A stretch of DNA of 64,000 nucleotides from Symbiodinium natans (lineage: Eukaryota > Sar > Dinophyceae > Suessiales > Symbiodiniaceae), in contig CAJNDS010002124.1 in NCBI GenBank assembly GCA_905221605.1, forward strand, positions 594,921-658,920, read 5' to 3'. The position numbers and the translations under genes were made by a program. Below, piece by piece: positions 30,984 to 43,664 of the stretch (position 1 is its first letter; each line of letters opens with the position of its first letter). Under the pieces are notes generated by a model that worked only from the letters and a program-made list of their open reading frames with translations, searched no databases and was not told the origin of the DNA.

Positions 30984-33900
30984 GCTCCCTCCGGGCCGCG
31001 TCGCCTGCCGAAGCAACGCGCCTGGGCCTTCTTGGAAGAAGCTAGGGTTTAGGGTTTAGGGTTTAGGGTTTAGGATTTGGGGTTTCCGAAATTCGGAGTA
31101 CCTTATTGGGGTCCTTATGATAAGGGAATCCTACTTTTTGGAGGATCCTTTGGGGGTCCCTTACTTTCGTAAACCCCCATTTAGAGTTTAGGGTTGAGGG
31201 TTTAGGGTTTACGGTTTAGGGTTTAGGGTTTTGGGTTTAGGGAAGGGGCTTGTAGGGGCTGGGGCAGTTTTCGTTTTTGTTTCGGGGCTTACGGCTTTTT
31301 AGGATTGTTTGGGTGCGGGTTCAAAGGTCCTGGGGTTTACAGTCTGCAGTAGGGTAGCCCGCTCGTGCAACAACCGCCCAAGCAGCTGTTATTTCGATCC
31401 CCCCCTTTACTTCCAATTTGATTCCTTAACCCTAAACCCAAAGCCTGGGGTTCAAGGCCAAGGCGTAGAATTTGTAGGGCTTAGGGGTCATCAGGTATGC
31501 TTGTTACCGCCCTCCTAAACTCTAAAGCCCTAAAGCCCTACAACCCTAAGACGCTCAAACCCCTAAGCCGTAAACCACGAACCCTAAAACCCCTAACTCC
31601 TAAACCCTAAACCCAAAAACCCCTAAACTGCCTAAACCCTAACCCCAAGCTGCCTAAACCATAAACCTTAAAGCCGATTCCTTAAACCTTAAGCCCGGGA
31701 CCTGAAACTCGAAACTTAAACCCTGAACCCTAAACCCCGATACCCTAAACCATGAAACTCAAACCAGAAACGGCAACCCCAAACCTTAAACCCTACGCCC
31801 TAAAACCCTAAAGCCCTACACCTTACACCTTAAACCCTAAACCCTTAACCCTAAATCCTCAACCTCAAACCCTAAACCCAACCCCTAAACCTTTACCCCG
31901 AAACCCTAAACCCTAACACCCCAATACCCTAAACTGCCTAAACCCTAAACCTTAAACCCTAAAACCCTAAACCCCAAAACCCTAAAACCCTGAGCCTTAC
32001 ATACCCTACTACCTTAAAGCCCTAAACTCGAAATCCCTAAAGTGCCGCAAGGCAAGCAACCCTAAGCAAGGCCAGCAACCCTAAACCCTAAACCCTAAAC
32101 CCCAAACCCTAAACCCTAAACCCGAAACCCTACACCCTAAACCCTAAACTGCCTCAAGGCCCGCCCCAAAAAATCCCCGGAGGAGCCCAGCGGTTCGGCC
32201 TTCGACGACAGCTGGCCGAAGACGAAGTGGCTGTGCCTTTGGCAAGGCTTAGGGCTTTTAGGGTTTAGGGTTTAGGGTCTAGGGCTTAGGGTTTAGGGTT
32301 TAGGGTTTAGGGTGCCAAGTTGGAGCAAGGGCTGGGCGTTGGGCTTGAGGGCAACTTGTGGGGGGGGGGGTTTAGGGTTTAGGGGTTAGGGTTTAGGAGT
32401 TTAGGGGTTTAGGGGTTTAGGGGTTTAGGGTTTAGGGTTTAGGGTTTAGGGTTTAGGGTTTAGGGTTTAGGGTTTAGGGCCAAGTTTACAGAGGGTGCTG
32501 GGTGTTGGGTTTGAGGCTTTGAAGGTTGGAGGGTTCAGGGTTTGAGGGTCTTAGGGTTGGGTATGTGAGGGTTCAGGGTTTGGGCGCGTAACTCTACAAG
32601 CCACCGGGTATTAAGGTATAGAAACCTACATCTTTCTGGGTTCAGGTTTAGGCTTAGGACTTTTGTCGTTTGAGGGCTGAACCCAAACCTTGAAAACTAA
32701 ACGCGAAACCCAAAACCCAAAACGTTAAACCCTAAACTCTAACCCCAACTCCTGAACCCTAAACCCCCAACCCCCCAACCCTAAACCCTAAACCCCCAAC
32801 CCTAAACCCTAAACCCCAAACCCTAAACCCTCAACCCCCAAACCCCAAACCCTAACCCCCAAGCCCTAAACCCTAAACCCCAAGCCCTAAACCCTAAACC
32901 CTAAACCCCAAGCCCTCAACCCTAAACCCCAAACCCCAAACCCTAAACCCTACACCCTAGACCCTATCCCTAAACCCCAAACCGCCCTTAAGCGGATCCC
33001 AGGAGGGCCGAAGTCGCCAAGGTGCCTTGCCTGGCCATGGTAGGGGGTTTAGGGTTTAGGGTTTGGGGTTTAGGGTTTGGGGTTTGGGGTTTGGGGTTTG
33101 GGGTTCAGGGTTTGGGGTTTAAGGTTTTAGCGGGTTTAACTTAGCTGGTTCGGGTTGACTTGGTGGCCCAGTGGAAACCTTTCTCCACCTTTTTTGCTGG
33201 TTCAGGGTTCCCATAAATGTAGAGTGCACAACCCCAAAACAAGGGTACCCTTATTATGATATGGTTACTTGGCTACTAAGTTTAGGGTTGGGTTGAAGGG
33301 TTTTGGGTTTTGGGTTTAGGGTTGAAGGGTATACGGTTTTAGGGGTTTAGGGCTTTATGGTGCTTAGTGTTAACGGTTTTTAATTAGGGGCTTTTTTTAC
33401 GTGGGCTCTGCGGGTTTAGAGGTTTGGGGGGTTGAGGGGTTTGAGGGTTTAAGAGTTTAAGGGCTTCCGGGGTTCAAGGGTTTGAGGGTTTACGGGCTGG
33501 TTGGTTTTATGCAAGATCTTCGGGGTTCAAGGGTTTTCTGCATTTTGGGGTTTAGGTTTGGTCGTGTGTGCTTAAGGTTCCTGGTTTTTTGTGTTTAGGT
33601 TTGGGATTTTGGTCTAGGGTTTGGTGTTCAGGTTCTTGGGTTCAAGGGTTTTTTGGCTTTGGGGGTTTTACTGCTTAAGGGTTTTAGGTTGGGGGTTTGA
33701 GCTAGACTTAGGGTTTTGCGGTTGAGGGTGTAAGGGAGATGTGAGTGTATCTGCGCGGAGGACCCTAAACGCCCCCCCCCCCCCCTAAAAGCTCTTTGAC
33801 TTCGCCAGACACTTTGAAATCGTGGCATCATGCGGAGTTAGATCCCTGAAAGACTCAGAGAGCACAAGATCTGTATAGGGTTTGGGATTTTGCAGGTTTG

Positions 33901-36900
33901 GGCTTAGGGAAGTTTAGGGTTTTGGGTTTGAAGGTCGAGGGAGTTGAGGGCTCAGGGAACCCCAAGCCCGAATCCCTAAACCTCGAAACCCTAAACCCTA
34001 TAAACCCTATAAACCCTATAAACCCTATAAACCCTATAAACCCTATAAACCCTATAAACCCTATAAACCCTATAAACCCTAAAAAACCCTAAAAACCCTA
34101 AAAACCCTCTAAACCCTAAACCCTAAAGCCTAAACCCTAAACCCTAACCCCTAAACCCTAAACCCTAAACCCTAAAGCCTAAACCCTAAACCCTAAACCC
34201 TAAACCCTAAACCCAAGCCCTCTTTCGGCTTCGCTTTCTCCACCTTCCTAGGTGATGCAGAGGCCAACTGGCCAGGAAGGAGCCTTGGCCAGACTGCTTC
34301 GGGCTTCCAAGAGAGAGGGTTTCGGGTTTAGGGTTTAGGGTTTAGGGTTTAGTGTTTAGGGCTTAGCTCTTTTTTTTTTTTTTTTTTGGGGGGGGGGGTG
34401 GTGTTGATGGGTTTTGCAACTCCCAAGCCTTGTATGCCCTGAACCCGAAAGCTCTGAAAGCCTTAAATGCCCACTCAACCCTAAAGCCCAAACCGAACCC
34501 TGACCCTGATTGCTAGGGTGATTAGGATCTCAGGCTGCGTGCCTCAGTTGCTCTCCGTTAAACGGCAAACGGGACCCTAAACACCTCAAGCACAAAAGCC
34601 CTGAAACCCAAGTAATTTGTCGCGGAGAGCTCTCAGCCCCCAACAAGAGTAGCTAAATCCTAGACCCCACATCAACTGTCAGCCATTGAAGCCCTGGGCC
34701 CTAAACCCCTTAGCCCCAAATTCGAAACTTGGTAGCCCAGTGGTACACTTTTGCCCTTTCTTGGGGTTCTAGGTTCCCTTAGAAAGTACCCTAAGCCCTA
34801 AACCCTGAACCGTAAACCCCAAAAGGATAGCCGGGTTAGTATTTTAAGGCTACTGGGCTACCAAGGAAACTCCCAAACCCTAGAAGCCCAAAGCTTAGGC
34901 CTTAAGATTTCAACAGAGTATCCCCAAAGCCGAAACTTCCAAATCCCTAAACCCTAAACCCTAAAACCCCAAACCCCAAACCCTAAACCCTAAACCCTAA
35001 ACCCCAAACCCCAAACCCCACCTCCCCAAAAAACTCAGACACTCACAGAGCACCGCAGGTCCCGAGGCGCTTCGAGACGAGCTGGCCGCGCTGTTGTCAA
35101 CGTCCTTGCCTTTGCGCCTTGGGGGAGGATTTGGGGGTAGGTTAGGGTTTAGGGTTTAGGGTTGTAGGGTTTTAGGGTTTAGGGTTTAGGGTTTTAGGGT
35201 TTTAGGGTTTTAGGGTTTAGGGTTTTAGGGTTTTAGGGTTTAGGGTTTTGGGTTTTGGGTTTTGGGTTTCGGGTATGGGATTTCGGGTTTAGGGAGGGGT
35301 TTAGTTTCTCGGGTTTGGGCCGTTTGTGGGTTGGAGGTTTTCAGGATTTTTGTACAGGGGCCTGCTTTGAGGGGGGGTTGGAGGGTTTTATGTTTTATTT
35401 TATACAGTCGCCTTTGCCTTTTTGAGGGGGGTTGGACGTGTTTAGTGGCTTGCACAGGGGCCTTTGACCTTTGCCATCTCTTGAGTGGTGTAGGGTGTAG
35501 CGTTTTGAAGTCTTGTGGGGTGTGGGGCCACGGCATGTCACTGGTCTGCCATCCTGGACCGATATCCTTGTCTCGCCTTGTCATAGGCTGCCCACTTTTT
35601 GTGACCGGCGACCGGGGCTTCTCTAGGTCAGCCTTATTAGGTTCTAAACCCTCGACACTCTTTGTGGTTCCGGGTTACGTTGAGTAAACTAAACCCGAAC
35701 CTCGGGAAGTTTACACCTCAGAAAGGGCCTATGCGGGGTTGATATCTTTGCAAGCAGCCTGTACTTGCACCTCAACCGAAAACGTGAAACCCTGATCCCG
35801 AACACCCCAATCCCGAAACCGCAAGCCCTAAGCACACAAAGCCCTGAAGCCCTGAACCCGAACCCTAAAGCCTAAACACTGAAAGCCCTAGAAGCCCTAA
35901 ACCTTCCTTAAGACCGCAAGACCCCAAGACTCAAGACCCTAAGCAGCGGTTTAGGGTTAGGGTTTAGGGTTTAGGGTTTAGGGTTTAGGGTTTAGGGTTT
36001 AGGGTTTAGGGTTTAGGTAGGGTTTAGGGTTTAGGGTTTAGGGTTTAGGGTATAGGGTTTAGGGCTGTCGATTTTCTACAGCTGAGGTCCGCTGAGGAGC
36101 TGCCAGACTTCGGCTTCTCCCCGTTGCGCGCCGCGGAGCGGCGGGGGGGGGAGGGAGGGTTTAGGGGCACAGGGTTTAGGGGCTTAGGGTTTAGGGTTTA
36201 GGGTTTGGGGTTTAGGGTTTAGGGCTTAGGGTTTAGGGTTTAGAGCTTAGGGCTTAGGGCTTAGGGCTTAGGGCTTAGGGTTTAGGGTTTAGGGTTTAGG
36301 GTTGATCGGGGATTAGGGATGAAACGTCGAAATAAATGAGAAACAGCATGGCAGATACGAACACGTGATGATAATAAGCTTGTGGTGGAAAAGAATGCAT
36401 GTAACCTGTGAGTTAACCTGGGACACCTATGAGCTTAAGTCAGCGGGTTCCTAAATTCAGCGGCTCTACTTTGTAGATTCTTCCAGCCATTGGCTAGGAC
36501 CCAGAGTAGGCCCTTATTCCCTTCTTTTAGCTGGGTGCCAGGTTCGAGGATTTTTTAATTTTTGAGGGGTTGCGGTCAGTAAAGGCCAATCAGAACCTGT
36601 GCCCGCCCGAAATGCAAGCCCTCGGCCTCGAAGGCTCCATGGTTCCCAGGTCTCGAGGTTTTCAGACTTATCTCACTTATCTCATCTAATCTCTGAGAAG
36701 GTTTGTAAGATTCCGAAGCCTTTCTATCCCCTCCTGCCAGGCAGACGCGAAGGCTTGAAGGTTGCCAAGTTTTAGGTTTAGGTGCCGAGCCATCTTAGTA
36801 ACGTGGGTCCAGGGCTTCAGAACATGCAACAGCCCTTTAGGGTTTAGGGCCTGCTGTGCGCTGCTTTTGGGGTTCAGGGCTTACTCCGGGCTGGCTTTAG

Positions 36901-39900
36901 GGTTTAGGGCCTACTCTGGGCTGCTTTTAGGGTTTAGAGGGTTGGCCAGAATGCTGTTTGTCGTGTCGCCTGAACATAAAAATGTAAGTGAAATATTTTC
37001 TTGTCATGGGGTTCTTTGGGCGTTTTTTTTTTTTTCCAACGCTCGAGTAACTGCTTGACTAGTGAATGCCCGGACTTGAGATGCTGAGCCCTAAACCCTA
37101 AGCCCTAAGCTAAGCCCTGAGCCCGAAGCCCTAACCCCAAGCCCTAACCCTAAACCCTAACCCTAAGCCCTAAACCCTACACACAGTCTTCAAGGAGGAG
37201 CGGCTGAGGCAGCAAGGGCCAAAGGTGGCTCTCAGTGCCTGGCGGGAGGCGGCTCCCGTGCTTTCAGGGGCTTTGTGGTTTAGGGTTTAGGGGTTTAGGG
37301 TTTAGGGTTTAGGATTTAGGGTTCAGGGTTTAGGGTTAGTGTTTTCGGGTTTAGGGTTTATGGTTCAGAGGACTTCAGGGCTTGTGCTGGAGTTTAGGGT
37401 TTAGGGCTTTGTAGGTTTACGGTTAGTTTCGCGTTTTTGGGTTTTTGGGTTTAGTGTTTTTGGTTTCTAGAGTTGCTATTGCTTTAGGGTTTGGGGTTTC
37501 AGGGTTTTTAGGCCTTGAGGGTTTTGAGGTGATAAGGGTTCTAGGGTGTACAGGGCCTTAAGGTTTAAGATTCATGGGGTTTTGAGGCTTGTACTCGAGC
37601 TAAGGGTAGCAGACGCCCGGCGCCTGCGGTCCCAAGGCTACTTGAAAAATCGCGTGGCTTAGTAGTTTTAAATAGTTTAAGCCACTTGCAGCTCTACTTT
37701 GCAGCTTTGAGTTTCGCGAGCTAGCGTTTGGTCTATCGGTTTGGGCTTAGGGATCTACTCAAAGGATTAAGACTCGTACCCCGAAAGGTCTCCCTGAATA
37801 TTCGCCTAACAGGGCCTTTATGGTACCTTACAAATCTTTAAACAGGGTCTCGCAGTGCACACGCCGCTGCCCCGAAAGCTTAAAGCCCTAAACTCTAGAA
37901 ACTGTAACCAGAACCCCCAGGCCTTGAATTCTATAAGCCCTGCAGCCTAAACCCTAAACCGTAAACTCAAGTGCCCCTCGCAATCAGGGCCGCAGACTCA
38001 TTCAGGGCCTTTCGAGGGCCGTTTCAACGGCATTTTCGGGGCTGAGGTGAGGACAGGTGGGCTTCGCATGAAGTCCCAATAGCCGTGTTTTAGGGTGTCA
38101 AAGTTTATATGAAGCAGGGTTTATATTTCTGTCATTGGTGAGTGTATATAAGGTTCTTTTTTAATAGTGGTGAGTGTATATATTGGGTGTCCTTTTGGGG
38201 GTACAAGAAACATAAACCCTGCTTTAATATAGGGTTTAGGCTTTAGGCTTTAGACTTTAGGCTTTAGGCTTTAGGCTTTAGGCTTTCGGCTTTGGGGTTT
38301 GGGGTTTGGGGTTTGGGGTTAGGGTTTAGGGTTTAGGGTTTAGGGTTTAAGTCTAGGGTTTAGGGTTTCTAACCTTGCAGGTCATGGGCGAGGAGGTCCC
38401 CGACATCACCGGCACCTGGCATGCATATTCCCTTACGTCCCCTTTGTAATTATACCATACTAACCCCCAAAACCCTATTCGAAAATTCAAGCGCCCCTAC
38501 AGTATCAGCAGGGCAAGGCCCCGGAGCTGTGAGTAGAGCTAAAAGGACCCCCAAAGTGGGTTGTACGTTTTTAGGGTTTAGGGTTTAGGGCTCAGGGCCT
38601 AGGGTGTGGGGGGTATGAGAGCCCAAAACAAGTGGGTCTGTAAGTTCTAAGCAGAATGCCTCAGGATGGTAGCCGCTGTAGCTAATACTGAAACCCAAGC
38701 CCTGAACCCCAAACCCTTAAACCCTACACACTACACGTTACCCCCTATACCCTATACCCTACACCCTACACCCTAAACCCCAAACCCTAAACCCCAAACC
38801 CTAAACCCTAAACCCTAAACCCAAACCCTAGCCCTGAACCCTAAGCCCGTAACGGTTGGCCCTCCCAGCTTCTCTCAGAGTTGGTAGAGGCTCATAATGC
38901 TTTGGTGGTTGGGGTTGAGGGTTTAGGGTTCAGGGCTTGGGGCTTCTACGGTTTTAAGGGTTTATGGGTTTTTTTGGGTTGATACTAGTAGGGTTTCGGG
39001 TTTGGGGTTTGGGGTGTAGGGTTTAGAGTTTTGGATAGGATTTAGGGCTCAGAGTCTGCAACCCCTGGAGGATGTTGTGGCAGGGGCTTGTGGAGATTCA
39101 AGACAACCTGTTGGCAGAGGGCGGCCTGTCAGCGCTGCAGGACAACACCGCGCCACAAGGGCGACGCGCCATCCTGCAAACGTTTGATTGGCTGCCACCG
39201 GGCGGAGGGAGCCTGTCTTCCTGAGACCTGGCAGCGCAGGGGATCTAGGTGCACCGAAGTGCCTAAAGCTTTCCTAAACCCTAAACCCTAAACCCCAAAA
39301 CCCTTAAACCCTTAAGCCCTAAAACCCTAAAACCCTATGCAGGGCTTCGCGATCCCCGCAATGCGAGGGTCTTCCCAAGCATCCAGCTTCCAGCGGGATC
39401 CCCCGTCGTACCCGCAGGGTGTAGGGTTTAGGGTTTAGGGTTTCGGGTTTAGGTCGGGGGTTAGGGCTTAGGGTTCAGAGTTATTCCCTTTTTGTGTTTG
39501 GTGCGTTTAGGTTCCCGCAGCAACCCCGAGTAAGCATGAACCCCGAACCTTCAGGCCTGTGAGCCGTAAACCCGGTTCTCGAAACCCTAAGCCCTATACC
39601 CTATCCCCCTAAACCCTAAACCCTATAACCCTATAACCCTATAACCCCATAACCCCCTAAACCCTAAACCCTATAACCCCCTAAACCCTAAACCCTACAA
39701 CCCAAAACATGACGCTCCGAGTGCCCCCTCCCCAGGCATGCAGAGCATCATCATCTCGAGCCGCAGTCGGGCTTCTGCAGCTCAGCTTCTAGGGGCTTTG
39801 GGTTCTTGGGGTTTTGTAGGGTTTAAAGGGTTTAAAGGGTTTATAGGGTTTATAGGGTTTATAGGGTTCTTGGGGTTTACAAGGTTTGTGGGGTTAAACC

Positions 39901-41845
39901 CCTAAACCCCAACACCCCGGTAACCCTAGTACCCTGGGAAAAGCCTTGAAGAACCCCCTAACACCCCAAACCATAAAACCCCCAAACATTAAAACCCTAC
40001 CCTAACCCGCAAACACAAACCCCAAACCCCCTAAGCCCTAAGCCCTAAGCCCTAAGCCCCAAAGCACAAAACCCCTAGAACCCTTAAAAGCCTTGAAGAA
40101 CCCCCTAAGCCAAACTCTAAAACTCTGCAACCCGAGCAGCCCAAAAGCCTTAGGGAACCCGTATATAAACGCCCAATCCTAAAACCCCTTAACCCTAAAA
40201 CCCTCCAAAGCAACCCCCAAACCCTAAACTTATACCTTAAAACCCTCTAAAGCACATCGTTAACCCTGAACCCTAAAACCCCGACAACCCTCAAGAAGCC
40301 CTAAAGGGAACCCTCTGTTTGAACCCTAAACCCTAAACCTAAGCCCTAAACCCGAAACCCTAAACCCTAATTCCTGGGTATAGGGAAGCCTTGTTTTGGC
40401 CCGCCTGGAGGTCTTCTTCTACTGCCGGAGCCTCGTGAACTCCACGCAGTCTCCGGGCCCTTGGCGCACCTTCGAGGCGCTTTAGGGTTTAGGGTTTTAG
40501 GGTTTTAGGGTTTTAGGGCTTAGGGTTTAGGGTTTAGGGTTTAGGGTATCGGGTTTGGGGTTGGGCTTTAGCGTTTAGCGTTTAGGGTTTAGGGTTTAGG
40601 GTTTAGGGTCTAGGGTCTAGGGTTTAGGGTTTAGGGTTTAGGGTTTAGGGTTTAGGGGTTAGGGTGTGGGGTTTAGGGTTTAGGGTTTAGGGTTTAGGGT
40701 TTAGGGTTTAGGGTTTAGGGTTTAGGGTTTAGGGTTTAGGGTTTAGGGTTTAGGGCCCAGGGTTTGGGGTTTAGGGTTTAGGGTTTTGGACCCAGAGTGG
40801 GCCCTTATTGCCTTGTTGAGGTTAGGTTCCCTTATACGCCCCTTTTAAGCCAACAAGGGTACCCATGGGTCTTTTTGGGGTCTTTGGCTGTTCGTGGGGT
40901 TTGGGGTTCAGGGTTCAGGGCTTGGCGTTCAGGGGGTTTGTGTTGGGGTTTGGAGGTTGCCGTTCAGCAGTTTCTTGCTCTACGCGGGTGTAGGTTTTAG
41001 GGCTTTGAGGTTTGGAGTTTCAGGTTTAGGGGTTGCTTGGTCGAGTTCACAATCTGTGTATACGATGCATTCGTCAAGGATGGTGAGCCTGGGATGTGGC
41101 CTCTCGCATAGGGAAGTTTGAGGTTTAGGCTTGAAGGCTCAGGGAGACAGGAGTACGAGGCCTACTACCAGGGAGCTCCGATTCTGAGCAACACTGTGCT
41201 TAAATCCCGATACACCCGAAGTCTTAAGCCCCAAGCCCCCAAACTGTAAAACCCCAAGCTCCGAGACTCCTTAACATCAGCGGTCATCAGTCCAGCTGTA
41301 CTTTTGTAGCCTTTGCGAAAAGTCACTCGAGTCATGGCTATTGAGAACTGCTGTCCTTAGCCAGAAATGTCCCAAACCGTAAGCCCCAAAGCCAAAAACC
41401 CCCAAAGCCCGAGAAGTGCCTCTCAAACCCGCTGTTTCAGTCAGATGCAAACCTTTTTTGCCCCTATTGGCCCAACACAACTCGGCCACATCGTCAGCAA
41501 CACATCAACCCTCTTACCTAGGATGCCCAGTAGTACCCTTATTCCCTTTTTGGGGGTTTAGGTTCCCTTATAAACCCCTTTAAGCAAAAAAGGGCACCCT
41601 TTTTAAGCCTAGGTTACTGGGCAGCCTAGTTTATTAAAACCATACAAGTCAAGACAAGTACAGACCTGAGACCCATTCAACACATTCCGACTCAAAGGGC
41701 CTGGGGCTCAGGGCAAACCCTAAACCCTAAACCCTAAACCCTAAATCGCCTCCCAACGCCCCTTTATTTGAAGCCCCATTCTCGGCTGCAGGTGCCTTGG
41801 CCGGCACGGCCCAAGCGCAAGCGGGATGAGGAAGATGCGAGCTAA
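30984..41845 (+). CDS. Multi-exon gene of unknown family with basic/acidic C-terminus
   Basis: Exons: 30984-31046, 32183-32246, 32993-33039, 34252-34318, 35059-35120, 36082-36139, 37187-37269, 38381-38422, 38509-38526, 38869-38904, 39084-39201, 39343-39418, 39736-39792, 40389-40476, 41151-41195, 41792-41845 (TAA). Phases agree at nearly every join; the 35059 and 36082 ends are uncertain. Segments include QRAWAFLEEA, PEALRDELAALL, SAEELPDFGFSPLRAAER, FKEERLRQQGPKVALSAW, GLVEIQDNLLAEGGLSAL, ILQTFDWLPPG, LARLEVFFYCRSLVNS, WRTFE + EYEAYYQGAPILSN, and a tail PKRKRDEEDAS that looks like a nuclear localisation signal. I do not recognise the family. At 39343 and 39736 a second frame chain is also open, which lowers certainty there. 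GC donors are common (32247, 37270, 38423, 39202, 40477). Confidence 0.6.
33995..34210. repeat. CCCTATAAA then CCCTAAA array
   Basis: About nine CCCTATAAA 9-mers, a few CCCTAAAAA variants, then CCCTAAA units, ending just before the acceptor of exon 34252. Second locus of the 9-mer in the window. Confidence 0.9.
34371..34399. repeat. Poly-T then poly-G tract
   Basis: About 18 T followed by about 10 G. The same T-then-G composite occurs at about 61750-61795, and a C-then-A version at 28633-28675. Confidence 0.85.
34731..34862. mobile_element. MITE family B, copy 2
   Basis: Ends cttggtagcccagtggtac / ctactgggctaccaag. The middle contains CCCTAAA-type filler (ccctaagccctaaaccctg), as if an array had been captured inside the element. 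It lies in an intron of the 30984-41845 gene. Confidence 0.7.
35940..36305. repeat. TTTAGGG arrays on both sides of an exon
   Basis: TTTAGGG (35945-36063), exon 36082-36139, then TTTAGGG/CTTAGGG (36165-36300). Here both flanks carry the same orientation, an exception to the inverted rule. Confidence 0.85.
38110..38225. mobile_element. MITE family E, copy 2
   Basis: About 116 bp, same ends and same internal double ggtgagtgtatata as 3498-3614, with few substitutions. It lies in the intron before exon 38381. Confidence 0.8.
38423..38508 (+). mobile_element. Family I element forming an entire 86-nt intron
   Basis: The sequence from GCATATTCCCTTACGTCC to CCTACAGTATCAG starts right after exon 38381-38422 and ends at the acceptor of the mini-exon 38509. 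It resembles 28592-28725 (attcccttatggtcc, taattataccat, cccctatagta) without the homopolymer core. Removing it keeps phase 0. Confidence 0.6.
40590..40790. repeat. TTTAGGG array
   Basis: Nearly pure TTTAGGG for about 180 bp, about 115 nt after exon 40389-40476, whose GC donor runs straight into a TTTAGGG/TTTTAGGG tract. It is followed at 40795 by a diverged family C element (gacccagagtgggccc...acccatgggtc). Confidence 0.9.
41519..41628. mobile_element. MITE family C, copy 1
   Basis: About 110 bp with ends taggatgcccagtagtac / gttactgggcagccta. Nearly identical to 63881-63991 (one substitution and one 1-nt length change seen by eye), so it is probably recently active. It lies in the last intron of the 30984-41845 gene. 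Diverged relatives: about 25826, 40795 and 59765. Confidence 0.85.
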
Positions 41846-42557
41846 CAAAACAGCGCGTTTCAGGGTTTTGGTTTTCAGGGGTTTGGGTTTGGGGTTTAGA
41901 GTTTAGGGATTTAGTGTTTAGGGTTTATGGTGTATAGGGTTGTTTAGGATCAGGGTCAGTTACTTGGGCTTTGTACAACCCCTTCATATACACCCCATCC
42001 CTCCCCCCTAGTAAAGTACCTAGACTCTACACCCTAACATCCGAACCCTAAGCTACCCCTGCAGCACCAGTTGTGCCAACGAGCCTGTTTGGCATAGGCC
42101 TGTTGGGAGCTTCGGGGCTTTTTGGGGCCCATTCTCATTTTTTGGGATTTGGGAGGCAAACCCAAAACCCTGCGAGCAGCGTGGATAGGATTGCGGTGCA
42201 GGCCCCCACCCGCCTCCTCCCCCCCCCCCCCTTCCCGCTCAAGACGTAACCTTCAGGGTTTAGGGCTTCATGAGGGCTTCAACATTCCCAAACCTACTCG
42301 AGCCTTCTGAAACCAACACCCCTAAGCCCAGAACCTTGTATGCAAGACTTTCTCAATCCTAATGCCCTAAACCATCAACACTACACTCCACTAAGCCCTG
42401 CTCAACACCGACATAAAACACTCTGTGAACAATAAACCCCTGAAGTCCTCATTTGAGACACTTTAGACCAAGCACCCCCACCCCCAAAAAAGCTTAAACA
42501 AATACCAAATAAAAGTTAAATTACATAAACATAAAGTTTAAAACAACGCTGCGCCAG

Positions 42558-43664
42558 TTGTGGATCGACCCTGGCGCTCTCTGGCAAGATGCCGAGCCTC
42601 AACGTCAAGGACTGGATTCAGGGATCCTAGTAGGGGCCCTAAGATTGGGGTTCAGGGATGCGACCATTAAGGGCTATATAGGTGCAGCTCAACAGGGGGG
42701 AAGCGGTTTAGAGGTTCAGGGGTTTGGGCTTTGGGGAGTTTTAATTAATGCAACCCTAAACCCTAAAACCCAAACCCCTAGAGCTCAAGTCAAAGCCTCA
42801 AGATTTGAATCTTTTGATAGGGCCAGCTTGGGATGTTCCCCCTTATACTAACACACCTTAGTAGGGATGACAATAGGGGATATTATAATCCCTATTAATG
42901 GCTGTTAGTATAAGGGGGAACATTTCCAGCGCCAAGTTCTCAGTTGTGGAGGAGCTATCGGCCTGTACCCCGGCGGTGTGGTCCAAGTGCCGAAAGCAGC
43001 TCAAGGCGCTCTTGGCTTTGTTTGTTGTTGACTGTTTTCGTTTTTGTTATTATTTGTTTAATTATTTCATGTTTTTTTTTGTGGGGGGCGGGGGGGGGGG
43101 GGTAATAGGGTTTGGGGTTAGGCTGCAAGAGGGCCCGCTTGTATGGCAGCACGAATATGACGCCACAGCTTCAGCTACACCCCTTTCAGCCGAAAACCCT
43201 CTCCCCTAAACCACAAATAGAGTTTAGGGTTTAGGGTTTAGGGTTATATGTACACTAATATATTAATTGTGGGTAGAAGTAGCCATGAACAAGCAAGTAG
43301 GGGGCCCTTATTCCCTGTCTTGGGTTGGGGGTTCGGGTTTATCCTTCTCTCCGTTTACTGAGGAACAAGTCTTCCAGATGCACAAAGTTAGGGAGGTTGC
43401 AGACTGTCCCAAACCGTGCATTGGGTTTCGGGATTTTGGGAGATAGTTCTTTCCCTAACTCCTGACCTCTATACAGCTGCTTGGCTTAGAGAGTTTCTTG
43501 GGGTTCAAGGGTTTAGGGTTTATGGGGTTTGTGGCGGGGTGCAAGGTTTAGGGCTTGCAGGGGTCCGCAGCGCCGTTTAGGCCAAGCTGGAAGAGAAGAA
43601 GTCTGCGGCATCCCTTGACTGGCTGCCGAAAGAGGCGTTGGGGAGCTGGTCACAGAAGGGCTGA
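42558..43664 (+). CDS. Three-exon run, unknown family
   Basis: Exons 42558-42603, 42944-43005 and 43581-43664, phases 0-1, 1-0, 0-stop. They read LWIDPGALWQDAEPQ, then VEELSACTPAVWSKCRKQLK, then AKLEEKKSAASLDWLPKEAL and GSWSQKG to TGA. The second intron starts GC, and AGGC occurs at both its ends. The first intron carries a family D MITE. The TGA could be intronic if a GC donor at 43660 is used. No start codon identified. Confidence 0.55.
42828..42928. mobile_element. MITE family D, copy 3
   Basis: ttgggatgttcccccttatactaaca...ctgttagtataagggggaacatttcc with inner arms around agtagggat / atccctattaatgg. No clear 10-bp flanking duplication, unlike copies 1 and 2. It ends 15 nt before the acceptor of exon 42944. 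Confidence 0.8.
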
